DNA of 64,000 bases, from positions 181,810 through 245,809 of the forward strand of contig PJLO01000005.1 of NCBI GenBank assembly GCA_003010405.1, given 5' to 3'. The notes below the pieces were generated by a model, which had not been told where the DNA came from, made no database searches, and worked only from the letters and a program-made list of their open reading frames with translations. The number at the start of each line of letters is the position of its first letter. Positions within the stretch are counted from its first letter, which is position 1. Source of the stretch: Acidobacteriota bacterium (lineage in GTDB: Bacteria; Acidobacteriota; Terriglobia; Terriglobales; Acidobacteriaceae). Shown here in pieces: positions 16,211-24,665 of this stretch. A program made the translations under genes and the position numbers.

Positions 16211-17362
16211 TTGGAAACTCCATTGTCGGCATTTCTTGGTTTTCGCGGGCGGTTTTTCAGGCCATTGGGGCCGAATATTAAGTGACCGGAGCTTTGATCG
16301 CGCTTCCAGACGGTGTCTGGAGACACTACGCCATGTGGGTGGACAACAATCTGCGGCGCGAGACAAACAGATTGCTCAACGCACACAGGGTAAATACCTG
16401 ATTGGCGTTCTTGCGGATTCCCCGGTAGCGCACTTTCACGTAGCCGAACTTGCGTTTGATCACCCCAAAGACATGCTCCACCTTTGACCGAACGCGTGAC
16501 TTGTTGCGGTTCTTCGCCTTCTGTACTTCATCGATGCGATTCTTAAAGCGATAGCGTTGGTTGGTCAGGTCCTGCGCCAGCGGCGCAGCTTCGCGGATCG
16601 CTTCGGTTTGTCCGCGATAGGCCTGATCGCCCCAGACCTTTGTCTCTTCGCCATGCAGCAACTCCGGCAAGAGGGTGCAATCGGCCACGTGGGCCGGGGT
16701 CACCACCGCCGAGTGGACGATCTTATGTTTACTGTCCACACCGATATGCGCCTTCATCCCGAAGTACCACTGCTTGCCCTTGCGGGTCTGATGCATCTCG
16801 GGATCGCGTTTCTGCTCGCGGTTCTTCGTCGAACTGGGGGCATGAATGATCGTCGCATCGACAATCGTGCCGGTTGTAATCTTGATGCCACGACTCTGCA
16901 AATGAACGTTCACCGTCTCCAGGATGGCCCCGCCCAGGTTATGCTCTTCCAAAAGATGGCGGAACTTGCAGACCGTGGTCTCGTCGGGCACGGGTTCGTT
17001 GCCGAGATCGATCCCGGTGAAGTTGCGCATGAGCGGCGAGTCATACAGTGCTTCCTCCACCGCCGGGTCGGAGAGATTGAACCACTGTTGAAGGAAATAA
17101 ATGCGCAGCATGCGCTCGATACCAACCGGGCGCCGTCCGTTGCCAGCTTTGGGATAGTGCGGTTCCACCAGTGAACACAATGAGCTCCACGGAACTACCT
17201 GCTCCATCTCTTCCAGAAATGCCGCACGCCGCGTCTTCTTGCTGTACCGCTCAAATCCCGTCGTCATTGCCAGTGTCCGCTGTCTCATTGTCTTCAGAGT
17301 CTCTTGACTCAATCTACACAATGACACTGTGGAAAGCAGAGAAGGACTTAATCAGAGTTTCC
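16192..17362 (-). mobile_element. IS5-family insertion sequence (1171 bp, apparently intact)
   Basis: The ends are GGAATCTCTGA (left) and, as the reverse complement of the right end, GGAAACTCTGA. This gives an 11-bp terminal inverted repeat with one mismatch, extended by weaker similarity inwards. It is flanked by the CTAA duplication and carries one full transposase gene on the minus strand. Length, ends and target match the IS5 group of the IS5 family. It disrupts a membrane-protein gene whose frame is restored when the element is removed. Confidence 0.9.
16326..17288 (-). CDS. IS5-family DDE transposase
   Basis: This is the transposase of the IS. ATG 17288 gives 320 residues beginning MRQRTLAMTTGF; a GTG at 17327 would add 13 residues. 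It shows the IS5 landmarks in order: EPHYPKAGNGRRPVGIERML, then VDATIIHAPSSTKNREQKRD (first aspartate), FGMKAHIGVD, VWGDQAYRGQ (second aspartate) and RSKVEHVFGVIKRKFG (glutamate). All three catalytic residues are present and there is no frameshift, so the element may still be active. Confidence 0.93.
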   Translation of the reverse strand: MRQRTLAMTTGFERYSKKTRRAAFLEEMEQVVPWSSLCSLVEPHYPKAGNGRRPVGIERMLRIYFLQQWFNLSDPAVEEALYDSPLMRNFTGIDLGNEPVPDETTVCKFRHLLEEHNLGGAILETVNVHLQSRGIKITTGTIVDATIIHAPSSTKNREQKRDPEMHQTRKGKQWYFGMKAHIGVDSKHKIVHSAVVTPAHVADCTLLPELLHGEETKVWGDQAYRGQTEAIREAAPLAQDLTNQRYRFKNRIDEVQKAKNRNKSRVRSKVEHVFGVIKRKFGYVKVRYRGIRKNANQVFTLCALSNLFVSRRRLLSTHMA

Positions 17363-17628
17363 CTAATCGCTACGTAGAGCAGTTCGAGGAGAAGTGGGTA
17401 TTAAGAGGCACATCGCACTACGATGGACTTCTAGGCACCGGCGACATTCAGTCGTTGGCCGATCTCGGCAATGACTACGCCATCGTGCGAGAGATGATTC
17501 TCGTCCCCTTCGGACTCCAAGACATGGCCCGACTCGCCGTGGTGACCGCGGCGCCGCTCATGCCTTTGGGGCTGATAATCTTTTCGCCTGAAGAGATACT
17601 GATGCGCCTTGTAAAGGTGATCTTCTAA
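17363..17628 (+). pseudogene. Membrane protein, C-terminal part, cut off by the IS
   Basis: From the right CTAA copy the frame reads NRYVEQFEEKWVLRG and continues to a stop at 17628. It contains a soluble stretch with SLADLGNDYAIVREM and a last hydrophobic segment LAVVTAAPLMPLGLIIF. It is in frame with the fragment at 15260-16189 after removal of the IS. The start at 17329 inside the IS end is accidental. As it stands, this part has no native start signal. Confidence 0.75.
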
Positions 17629-17839
17629 AAGAATCAAACCTTCATCATGGTCGCGGCTCCTGAACCCTGCTTGTAATGGTACTGATGGTCAGGTGTAGTC
17701 CCCTTGTAGCCGCGCCTTTGGCGTATGTGGATCATTCACGATGTTCAGTAGTCTTGCCGGTTTCCTCCCCAATCCGTGGGTGGATCGTCGGCAAACAGGA
17801 AGTTGAGAACCAAAGATTGCAGCGATGAATCGCCTAGTA

Positions 17840-17893
17840 TCCAACCAATCCTGAAGGTATCGACGTGCGTTAAGCGGGCTCCAAAGCAAAAGC
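17840..17893 (+). repeat. Direct repeat, right copy
   Basis: This is the diverged copy of 14912-14967 in the same orientation. The 3' 36 bases differ at four positions. It runs into the hslU terminator, so the repeat may have arisen by copying of this gene-end region. Confidence 0.6.
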
Positions 17894-17915
17894 GCCGCCC
17901 TGTGCAGGCGGCGCT
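17882..17915 (-). terminator. Terminator after hslU
   Basis: On the minus strand AGCGCCGCC and GGCGGCGCT form a perfect 9-bp stem with a 7-base loop (17915-17891), followed by TTTGCTTTGG. It is a strong terminator 22 bp after the hslU stop. Confidence 0.75.
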
Positions 17916-17936
17916 CCAAAAATATCCAAATGAGAT

Positions 17937-19391
17937 TTACAGAATATAGCGGCTAAGGTCCTGGTCCTTGACGATATCGGCCAGCATCTTGCCAACGTAT
18001 TCGCGATCGATCTTGATTTCCTTTTCCTTCATCTCTGGAGCTTCGAAGCTGATTTTATCCAGCACTCTCTCCATGATCGTATGCAGCCGGCGCGCACCGA
18101 TATTCTCCGTGGTTTCGTTCACCTTGGCCGCGAAGATTGCGATCTCCTCCAGAGCGTCAGGCGTGAACTCCAGCTTCAGCCCTTCCGTATCCAGCAGCGC
18201 TACGTACTGCTTGGTCAGGGATGATTTCGGCTCTGACAGGATCTTCACGAAGTCTTCCACGGTTAGCGATTTCAACTCGACGCGAATGGGGAAGCGGCCC
18301 TGCAGTTCAGGAATCAGATCGCTCGGTTTTGAGACGTGGAAGGCTCCGGCGGCGATGAACAGAATGTGATCCGTGCGTAGCATTCCGTAACGAGTGTTGA
18401 TCGTTGTGCCTTCAACAATCGGCAGAATGTCGCGCTGCACGCCTTCACGTGAAACGTCGGGACCGTGGCCGCTTTCGCGCCCGGCGATCTTGTCGATCTC
18501 GTCGAGGAAGATGATGCCGCTCTGCTCTACGCGGTCCAGAGCCGTCTTGGTCACCTGGTCCATGTCGATCAGCCGCTGCTCTTCTTCTGCAATCAGGTAT
18601 TCGAAGGCTTCGCTTACCTTCATCTTCCGCTTTTTCGTGCGCTGGCCAAAGATGTTGGGCAACATGTCCTTGAAGTTGATGTCCATGTCTTCAATGCCCT
18701 GATTGCTGATGATCTCGAAGGCCGGCATATTCTTCTCGCGCACATCCAATTCCACCATGCGCTCGTCCAGCTTGCCTTCGCGCAACTGCTGGCGCAGCTT
18801 CTCGCGAGTCCGTGAGGTGCTCTCGGTCAGCGCCATAATCGCCGTGGGTTCGCCCGGAATGGTCCTGGGTCCCGCGGATTCGCCCGATGTTGCAGTGCCA
18901 TCGGACGGAGTGGTGGTCGTTGCCGTTGGCGATGGCGGTAGCAGCAGATCCAGAATGCGCTCTTCCGCATTCATCTCGGCTTTTTCCGCAACGTCCTCCA
19001 GCTTTTCTTCGCGCACCATGTCTATGGCAATTTCGATCAGGTCGCGAATCATCGATTCCACGTCGCGGCCCACGTATCCGACTTCCGTGAATTTCGAAGC
19101 CTCAACCTTCAGAAAAGGCGAGTTCGCCAGCTTTGCCAGTCGCCGTGCAATTTCGGTTTTTCCCACACCGGTTGGCCCGATCATGATGATGTTTTTCGGC
19201 ATCACCTCTTCGGCCATCTCCGGCGAAAGCTTCTGCCGTCTCATCCGGTTTCTCAGCGCGATTGCCACGGCTCGCTTGGCATCGTGCTGACCCACCACGT
19301 GCTTGTCCAACTCGGCCACAATCTCGCGCGGCGTCAATTCGTCCAACGCGATCAAATCTTCTTCCACGGTCTGTGGCAAGTAAATCGCCAT
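17937..19391 (-). CDS. hslU: ATP-dependent protease ATPase subunit HslU
   Basis: HslU is the AAA+ unfoldase that feeds substrates into the HslV peptidase. The 484-residue protein has the N-terminal family motif [20 protein letters not shown], Walker [11 protein letters not shown] near residue 71, the pore loop [10 protein letters not shown], Walker [12 protein letters not shown], and the C-terminal LSRYIL tail that docks into HslV. The I-domain contains a Thr/Ser-rich low-complexity patch (about 150-175). An AAAGGA box precedes the ATG. It lies downstream of hslV on the same strand with a 109-bp gap. Confidence 0.97.
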   Translation of the reverse strand: MAIYLPQTVEEDLIALDELTPREIVAELDKHVVGQHDAKRAVAIALRNRMRRQKLSPEMAEEVMPKNIIMIGPTGVGKTEIARRLAKLANSPFLKVEASKFTEVGYVGRDVESMIRDLIEIAIDMVREEKLEDVAEKAEMNAEERILDLLLPPSPTATTTTPSDGTATSGESAGPRTIPGEPTAIMALTESTSRTREKLRQQLREGKLDERMVELDVREKNMPAFEIISNQGIEDMDINFKDMLPNIFGQRTKKRKMKVSEAFEYLIAEEEQRLIDMDQVTKTALDRVEQSGIIFLDEIDKIAGRESGHGPDVSREGVQRDILPIVEGTTINTRYGMLRTDHILFIAAGAFHVSKPSDLIPELQGRFPIRVELKSLTVEDFVKILSEPKSSLTKQYVALLDTEGLKLEFTPDALEEIAIFAAKVNETTENIGARRLHTIMERVLDKISFEAPEMKEKEIKIDREYVGKMLADIVKDQDLSRYIL

Positions 19392-19500
19392 TCCAATTCC
19401 TTTCGGCGCCCGGGCACTAGCCCCTTTTTTGTGAGGACGCCTGTTACTTCCGCAACTCCGCCCGGCGCTTTTCGCTCTAGGCCGAGTCGCTCAGTGCTTC

Positions 19501-20085
19501 TCAGAGTTCTTCGATCGTGAACTTTTCGTTTGTATAAATGCAGGTCTGTCCTGCAATAGTCATCGACGCTTCCGCAATTTTCAGCGCGTCCATGTCCGTA
19601 AACTGCAACAGCGCGCGTGCCGCGCTCAATGCATACGGCCCCCCGCTGCCGATAGCGGCAATGTCGTCATCCGGTTCAATCACGTCACCGTTGCCGCTCA
19701 GCAAATACGTCTGGTTCTGGTCGGCCACCAGTAAAAGCGCTTCCAACTGACGCAGACTCTTGTCCGTGCGCCAGTCCTTGGCCAGTTCCACTGCTGAGCG
19801 CCCAAGGTTTCCCGCATACTGCTCCAGCTTTGTCTCAAAGCGCGCAAACAGCGAGAACGCGTCGGCCGTGGAGCCCGCAAAGCCAGCCAGGATCTTGCCT
19901 TGGTACAAGCGCCGGATTTTCCGCGCGCTCTGTTTGATTACATGGTCGCCGAGCGTCACCTGCCCATCGCCCGCCATCACCACCCGTCCGTTGCGGCGTA
20001 CGCAAAGCACGGTTGTTGAGCGAATGCGGCTATTGTGGGTTGATGCTTCGGAAGAAAGAGGGCCATTCATAGATTTCATCGGCAT
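19501..20085 (-). CDS. hslV: ATP-dependent protease peptidase subunit HslV
   Basis: HslV is the proteasome-like N-terminal-threonine peptidase. Alignment by eye with the bacterial family places the catalytic threonine at residue 24 in [14 protein letters not shown]. Asp40 and Lys56 then fall exactly at mature positions 17 and 33. The 194-residue frame therefore has a 23-residue leader that must be removed; most HslV proteins lose only the initiator methionine. Alternative starts at 20079 and 20070 shorten the leader but none has a clear ribosome site. The body contains [20 protein letters not shown] and AIGSGGPYA. Confidence 0.95.
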   Translation of the reverse strand: MPMKSMNGPLSSEASTHNSRIRSTTVLCVRRNGRVVMAGDGQVTLGDHVIKQSARKIRRLYQGKILAGFAGSTADAFSLFARFETKLEQYAGNLGRSAVELAKDWRTDKSLRQLEALLLVADQNQTYLLSGNGDVIEPDDDIAAIGSGGPYALSAARALLQFTDMDALKIAEASMTIAGQTCIYTNEKFTIEEL

Positions 20086-20365
20086 TGGCGTAGTGCTTGA
20101 TTATAACAGTGTCGCCCTGCGTGCTTATTTCGCCGATGAGTTTCGTAATTTCATCGCCTTTTCCGATTACTTTGTTCCAGTAATCGATTCTTTGGGTCCG
20201 TTTTGGAATCCATACGAGGTTCCCGTTTGACGTGTGAACATCCGGTTGTTAGGCTTTGTGGGTCGCTTCGACTTAAAAAAGCATGCAAGGGAGGAGCGTG
20301 CGTGCGCTCCATCGAGGCATCGTCAAACTGCCTCCCCGCACCTTTGCAATTTTCGGGAGAATACA

Positions 20366-21271
20366 TTGCGGAAACGTTGGTACATCCTTTTCGTTGCTCG
20401 CGACGCAGAAGGACAACTCCGCAAGATTCCCATCCCGATTCATTATCTCTATGTTTTCCTCGCCGGAGCTCTCATCGGGATGTTCACCATCACGGGTATG
20501 GCCGGCTCGTACGCCCGCATGCTTTGGAAGGTTGAGCGCTTTAACGAACTCCGCGCGGAGAAGGATCAGATCAAGCGCAACTATTCGCAGCTTGAGCAGG
20601 TCTCCAAGGAGAAAGATGTACAGGTGGCGTCGCTCGGCTCAATCGCTGGCGAGGTTTCGGTCATTTATGGACTGAAGACCAATTCACACCTGATTCCGAC
20701 AAATGACGACGTCCGGCCTGAACAGTACCAGGCTTCGCTCGAAACGCTTTACGCGCTCAGGGGATCGGCTCTCAGTGGAGCCGCCACTGCCGGGTTGCAG
20801 GAGGGCACGGAGCGTCTCGCCTCCCTTTCCGACTGGACTCGCGCGGCTGATGCGCCTTCGCTGTGGCCTGTCGAAGGACGCCTGACCAGTTCCTTCGGTT
20901 CTCGCGTCGATCCCTTTAATGGAGAAGGCGCTTTCCATAGCGGCGTGGATATTTCAGTTCCCTATGGAACGCCGGTTCACGCTGCCGCCGATGGCGTAGT
21001 CACTCTCGCCGAGTTCATGAGCGGCTACGGACGTCTGATTAGTATCGACCATGGCCACGGCCTTGCCACCCGCTATGGCCATCTTTCGGGAATCGCAATC
21101 GCACCCGGACAGCATGTCCGTCGAGGCCAGGTTATCGGTTATGCGGGCACCACGGGGCGTGCTACCTCGTCGCATTTGCACTACGAAGTTCGCGTCCAGA
21201 ATGTTCCCGTGAATCCGCACAAATATCTGCGAACCACGATGGCACAGCTCGGCGGGCGGGGCGACAGCTAG
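20366..21271 (+). CDS. M23-family metallopeptidase (LytM-type), membrane anchored
   Basis: This is a predicted peptidoglycan endopeptidase or a regulator of one. TTG 20366 is chosen because GGGAG lies 7 bp upstream and the protein then starts MRKRWYILFVARDAEGQLRK. The open frame upstream to 20234 has no membrane or domain signal. The 301-residue product has one membrane helix (about 27-50), a short coiled-coil-like region (55-85) and a C-terminal M23 domain. The zinc ligands are visible in FHSGVDISVPYGTP (H and D) and SSHLHYEVRVQ (HxH). It is divergent from hslV. Confidence 0.87.
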   Translation: MRKRWYILFVARDAEGQLRKIPIPIHYLYVFLAGALIGMFTITGMAGSYARMLWKVERFNELRAEKDQIKRNYSQLEQVSKEKDVQVASLGSIAGEVSVIYGLKTNSHLIPTNDDVRPEQYQASLETLYALRGSALSGAATAGLQEGTERLASLSDWTRAADAPSLWPVEGRLTSSFGSRVDPFNGEGAFHSGVDISVPYGTPVHAAADGVVTLAEFMSGYGRLISIDHGHGLATRYGHLSGIAIAPGQHVRRGQVIGYAGTTGRATSSHLHYEVRVQNVPVNPHKYLRTTMAQLGGRGDS

Positions 21272-21383
21272 TTCCGCGCCAGAAACAGGATTTCCAAATC
21301 TCAGATCATTTTCGCGGAAACTTTTTCTATTCTTCGGTATAGCTTTAGAGGTATGCTTTCTGTTCCGAAAGAGATTCCGAGTT

Positions 21384-21797
21384 ATGAGTATTGTTGACTA
21401 CCTGCCCCCGAATCCGATCATCATTAACGTTACGGCAACCGCAGCTGATGCGATTGAGGCCATGATCCGCCGCGGTATGGGTGCCGCTGCGATTGTTGAT
21501 GAGCATGGCATCGTTGCCGGAATTTTCACGGAACGAGATGTCATGACCCGTGTCGCGCTGAGTGGCCGGGACCCGCATGAAATTCCCATTACGGACGTGA
21601 TGACCACGCCAGTGGTGCTGGCCACTCGTTCCACCTCGCTTGCAGAGGCCACTTCCGTGATGATCAATTACCAGAGACGACACCTGCCGATAACTGAAGA
21701 TGACGGCCGTTTGATAGGGATCCTTTCTATCCGTCACGTGTTGGAGCGCAAAGTGGACGAACTCACTGCCCAGATCGCGGCATCGGCCAACATGTAA
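21384..21797 (+). CDS. Tandem CBS-domain protein
   Basis: This is a stand-alone CBS pair of 137 residues, likely a nucleotide-binding regulatory module. The first CBS runs about 10-65 and contains AIVDEHGIVAGIFTERDVM. The second runs about 70-128 and contains LPITEDDGRLIGILSIRHVL. It has no enzyme domain attached, as is common for small single-gene CBS proteins. The adenosyl ligand and the target are unknown. A TATAG-like patch lies about 30 bp upstream and may be part of the promoter. Confidence 0.88.
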   Translation: MSIVDYLPPNPIIINVTATAADAIEAMIRRGMGAAAIVDEHGIVAGIFTERDVMTRVALSGRDPHEIPITDVMTTPVVLATRSTSLAEATSVMINYQRRHLPITEDDGRLIGILSIRHVLERKVDELTAQIAASANM

Positions 21798-21887
21798 CGC
21801 GGCACCGGAAAAAGAAAAACAACGGACGGCCTATGTGTGCGCTGTTTTCTGTGGAATTCACAGCTCGGGATTTGGCACCGTTTGTCT

Positions 21888-22091
21888 ATGCCTAAACGCT
21901 CAAGCAAAGATCACAGCTTCGCCACGGTGGCCAGGAACATCGTAGAGCAGGCCGTTGGCGAGTTCTCTGCTCGAAGATCAAGACACGGGCATGAATTTCG
22001 CTGCGGTCGCATTGGGGAATTGGCGGAGCTAAAGGTGCAAAGGCGAGATCCGAATCACTCTCTCCCGCAAAAAGCCGCAGCAGCTCGTTAA
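21888..22091 (+). pseudogene. Decayed small gene of the MPKR...GGAKGAKAR type
   Basis: Pieces of one short protein appear in three frames in the right order. From ATG 21888 the frame reads MPKRSSKDHSFATVARNIVE. From about 21973 the next frame reads DTGMNFAAVALG, and from 22016 a third reads GIGGAKGAKARSESLSP. The final QKAAAAR and stop are back in the first frame (22091). From memory, intact relatives start MPKR, contain AAVALGRLGG and GGKARA, and end in KKAA-type helices; their function is unknown to me. Three shifts in 200 bp mean real decay rather than a sequencing slip. Confidence 0.6.
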
Positions 22092-22102
22092 CAAGATAAG
22101 GG

Positions 22103-23260
22103 TTAGCTCAGCGATGTTGTGTCTATCAAGGGCAAATCCATTTGGACAAATGGGTCTTCGTAGGACTTGGGCTCATAGTGCTTCCTGTAAACATCTTTCA
22201 CTGAGGGAGATGCGACGTAATACCTTCCACGGGTTTCTCCCGATGCAACCAGCAGTCCGGCTTTCGCAAGCGCCTTCAGGTCTTGATTACCAACCTGCTC
22301 AGAGATTTCAGCCACAGAACTATATGAGGAATTTCGTACCCGATAACCAAAAGCGGCATCGGTAAGAGCCGCTATTGCGCGAGACGGTAAACGGTTTGAA
22401 TTCAATACGCACTCTAATTCGTCCCATACGCGCTGAGTCATTCGGATGCGTTGCATTAGCCACATTCCCTGCCTGTAATGGGCGACCAAATTAAATCGAA
22501 TCCAGGGTTTGCAATTGTTTTCCGGGTGCCATGATCCACGACCAACATCTCCAAGAACGTCATAATACTCCTGCGTGAACCGCCCCAAATATTCTTCTAT
22601 GCTGCAAAAAGGTGGTTCTATAAATTGTTCCCTTGCGAGCACCAACGTCTGCAAACAGCGCGCCATCCGTCCGTTTCCATCTGAAAATGGATGAATCATC
22701 ACCAGATTCAAGTGGGCCATTGCGGCGCGTACTTTTACCGGCATCTTAGATGATTCATTCAACTCCTGAACCAATTCATGCATTAAAGATGGAACCAGAT
22801 CCGCATCCGGTCCTTCATACACCGTTGTCTGTTTCTTCTCATCTCTAACAAATATCATTCCGGGCCGCCAACGTCCGGGATGCTTCGTGAGATCGTGTTG
22901 TGTAATCATGAAGTGCAAGCTGCGAATCAGTGACTCGTCGTATGAGAAATGTGGATCTGACGCTAGTTGTAGCACGTATGTCATGGCATCTCTGTAACCA
23001 GTGGTAGCCTGCCAGTCACCCCTACTGGCATCAGTCGGTTCTTGGTTTTCAACTGCCGCCATTGCATCGTCTTTTGTTACATTGATTCCCTCTATACTAT
23101 TGGAATGTCGGATATTACGAGCCAGCGTCGCTCGACGCAAAACTCCATGCCAACGCGCCGGAGTGCTAATTGCGTATTTGAGCGACTTCCGTAGTTCGTC
23201 TATCTTGTCAATCACTTCAAGCTCTTTTCGATCAAGCTGCTTCGGCGCAGTAAACAACAT
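22103..23260 (-). CDS. Fic-family AMP-transferase with C-terminal winged-helix-like region
   Basis: Fic proteins transfer AMP (or related groups) to hydroxyl side chains. ATG 23260 is preferred because a perfect AGGAGG lies 9 bp upstream; the GTG at 23269 abuts the same box and is unlikely. The 385-residue protein has the catalytic motif HPFSDGNGRMAR (His190) and an N-terminal inhibitory motif SNSIEG (about 53-58), class II type with the blocking glutamate. The last 100 residues look like a winged-helix domain (VAEISEQVGNQDLKALAKAG). The gene is AT-richer than its neighbours and lies next to a decayed gene, so it may be acquired. Confidence 0.9.
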   Translation of the reverse strand: MLFTAPKQLDRKELEVIDKIDELRKSLKYAISTPARWHGVLRRATLARNIRHSNSIEGINVTKDDAMAAVENQEPTDASRGDWQATTGYRDAMTYVLQLASDPHFSYDESLIRSLHFMITQHDLTKHPGRWRPGMIFVRDEKKQTTVYEGPDADLVPSLMHELVQELNESSKMPVKVRAAMAHLNLVMIHPFSDGNGRMARCLQTLVLAREQFIEPPFCSIEEYLGRFTQEYYDVLGDVGRGSWHPENNCKPWIRFNLVAHYRQGMWLMQRIRMTQRVWDELECVLNSNRLPSRAIAALTDAAFGYRVRNSSYSSVAEISEQVGNQDLKALAKAGLLVASGETRGRYYVASPSVKDVYRKHYEPKSYEDPFVQMDLPLIDTTSLS

Positions 23261-23295
23261 TGTCGTCACCCTCCTACTCCTAGATCCCTAGCGCA

Positions 23296-23301
23296 ATTAT
23301 A
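23296..23301 (-). promoter_or_regulatory. Candidate -10 box of fic
   Basis: The minus strand reads TATAAT, a perfect -10 consensus, about 36 bp upstream of the fic ATG. The -35 region would fall inside the palindrome at 23301-23343. Confidence 0.5.
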
Positions 23302-23343
23302 ATATTAAATGATTCAATATGTATTATTGAATCATTTAATATT
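23301..23343. promoter_or_regulatory. Perfect 18-bp palindrome over the fic promoter (candidate operator)
   Basis: AATATTAAATGATTCAAT (23301-23318) and ATTGAATCATTTAATATT (23326-23343) are exact reverse complements around the 7-base centre ATGTATT. It abuts the TATAAT -10 box and would cover the -35 region, so a protein bound here would block fic transcription. The stretch is almost pure A/T in a GC-rich genome. A regulator binding as a dimer, perhaps Fic itself through its winged-helix-like end, is inferred. Confidence 0.65.
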
Positions 23344-23549
23344 TACTGCAACTCTCAGGCGTTGCGGGTTACGCCCGCGATGAAAGCGGGAGTTGAGAAG
23401 GGCGTTTTGAGAGTTGAAGCTGGATTCACTTTTCGACAAATCAAACTGATCTACTACCAGTCGCTCTCGTGAGGTTCCATCACGTGCCCGGCAGCACCAA
23501 CCTGACAGGCCCCTTTCCCTGATCGGCCTTTCGGGGTACTCTGCAGTCC

Positions 23550-24572
23550 ATGCCTATTCCAGAGAATCGCCTCATTGAACGTATTGCCCGGGCCAGCGAG
23601 GCCGCCCGCCCCTGTGTACGTCGCGCCGCTCCGGCGCGTGTCCTGCAATCCATTGGCGACGATTGCGCCGTGCTCTCCATGCTGGCTGGCAACGAAATTC
23701 TTGTCACTACCGATTTCTCGCTGGAGGGTGTGCACTTTCGCCGCGAGTGGCATCCCGCCGACTCGGTTGGTCACCGCTGCCTGGTTCGCGGACTCTCTGA
23801 TATTGCTGCCATGGGCGGCGAGCCTTCCACGGCATTTCTCTCTCTTGCTCTCCCCAAAGAACTCCCGCAGCGCTGGGCCGACCAGTTTTTTGATGGCCTG
23901 CTGACCACGGCGAATAAGGTTGGCGTGACGCTCGCTGGCGGTGATGTCGCGCAATCCCCCGCGGGAGTCATGGCCGATATTACTGTCATTGGAACAGTGC
24001 CCGATAGCAAGGCGATTCGGCGAAGCACCGCGAAGCCTGGCGACCGGATCTTTGTCTCAGGAGAACTAGGCGCGCCATTCGCACTGTTGGAGCAGATGTA
24101 CGCAGCACCCGAGCGCCGCTTCCGGGCCTCGTCCTATCCTGCGCACTTCTATCCTCAGGCCCAGCTTGCGCTAGCTAAATTCCTTCGCGAAAAACAGATT
24201 CCAAGCGCAATGATAGATATCAGCGATGGCTTGTCCATCGACCTTGCTCGACTCTGCCGCGCCTCCAATGTCGGTGCTGTCCTGCAGGAGAACGCAATCC
24301 CCGTGGCCTCGCTCAATCGCCACGATGTCGAGTTGCGCCACGCCCTTCATGGAGGCGATGAGTACCAGCTACTGTTCACCGTTCCTCAGGGTCGCAGGCT
24401 TCCCGCCGAATATAAAGGCATACAGCTCTCTCTCATCGGCTACATCACCGAGGGTAGCGAAGTTTCCATTGAGCACGAGAACGGCTACACCACGGAGCTC
24501 CCGGCCGACGGTTGGCAGCACTTTACCCGTGCGACTGCACACATCAACGGGCGCCCCAAACGCAAATCCTGA
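23550..24572 (+). CDS. thiL: Thiamine-monophosphate kinase
   Basis: ThiL phosphorylates thiamine monophosphate to thiamine diphosphate, the last step of coenzyme synthesis. The 340-residue protein follows the family: IGDDCAVL (about 36-43), TTDFSLEGVHF with the metal-binding aspartate, LSDIAAMGGEP, GGDVAQSP, MIDISDGLSIDLARLC and HGGDEYQLLFT near the C-terminus. The length is normal. It stands alone between the fic patch and a minus-strand DsbA-like gene. Confidence 0.94.
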   Translation: MPIPENRLIERIARASEAARPCVRRAAPARVLQSIGDDCAVLSMLAGNEILVTTDFSLEGVHFRREWHPADSVGHRCLVRGLSDIAAMGGEPSTAFLSLALPKELPQRWADQFFDGLLTTANKVGVTLAGGDVAQSPAGVMADITVIGTVPDSKAIRRSTAKPGDRIFVSGELGAPFALLEQMYAAPERRFRASSYPAHFYPQAQLALAKFLREKQIPSAMIDISDGLSIDLARLCRASNVGAVLQENAIPVASLNRHDVELRHALHGGDEYQLLFTVPQGRRLPAEYKGIQLSLIGYITEGSEVSIEHENGYTTELPADGWQHFTRATAHINGRPKRKS

Positions 24573-24609
24573 GCACGGAGCGGCGAGCCGCTCAAAACTG
24601 ATCCAATAT

Positions 24610-24647
24610 TTTTCCGCAAAAGAAAGGCGCAGCCATAGCTGCGCCTG
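24610..24647 (-). terminator. Terminator of the soluble DsbA-like gene
   Basis: AGGCGCAGC (24626-24634) and GCTGCGCCT (24639-24647) form a perfect 9-bp stem. On the minus strand it is followed by TTCTTTTGCGG. It separates the convergent thiL and DsbA-like genes and may stop transcription from both sides. Confidence 0.7.
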
Positions 24648-24665
24648 CCTGCGTACACCTGAAAA

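Larger units (their letters stand above)
17629..17936. other. Intergenic stretch with the right direct-repeat copy
   Basis: I see no supported gene. It contains the right repeat copy and, overlapping its end, the hslU terminator. A minus-strand open frame at 17689-17919 spans both and is not accepted as a gene. Confidence 0.5.

Noticed and set aside
17689..17919. Minus-strand 76-residue frame across the right direct repeat and the hslU terminator
   Set aside because: It overlaps a strong terminator and shows no protein-like pattern.
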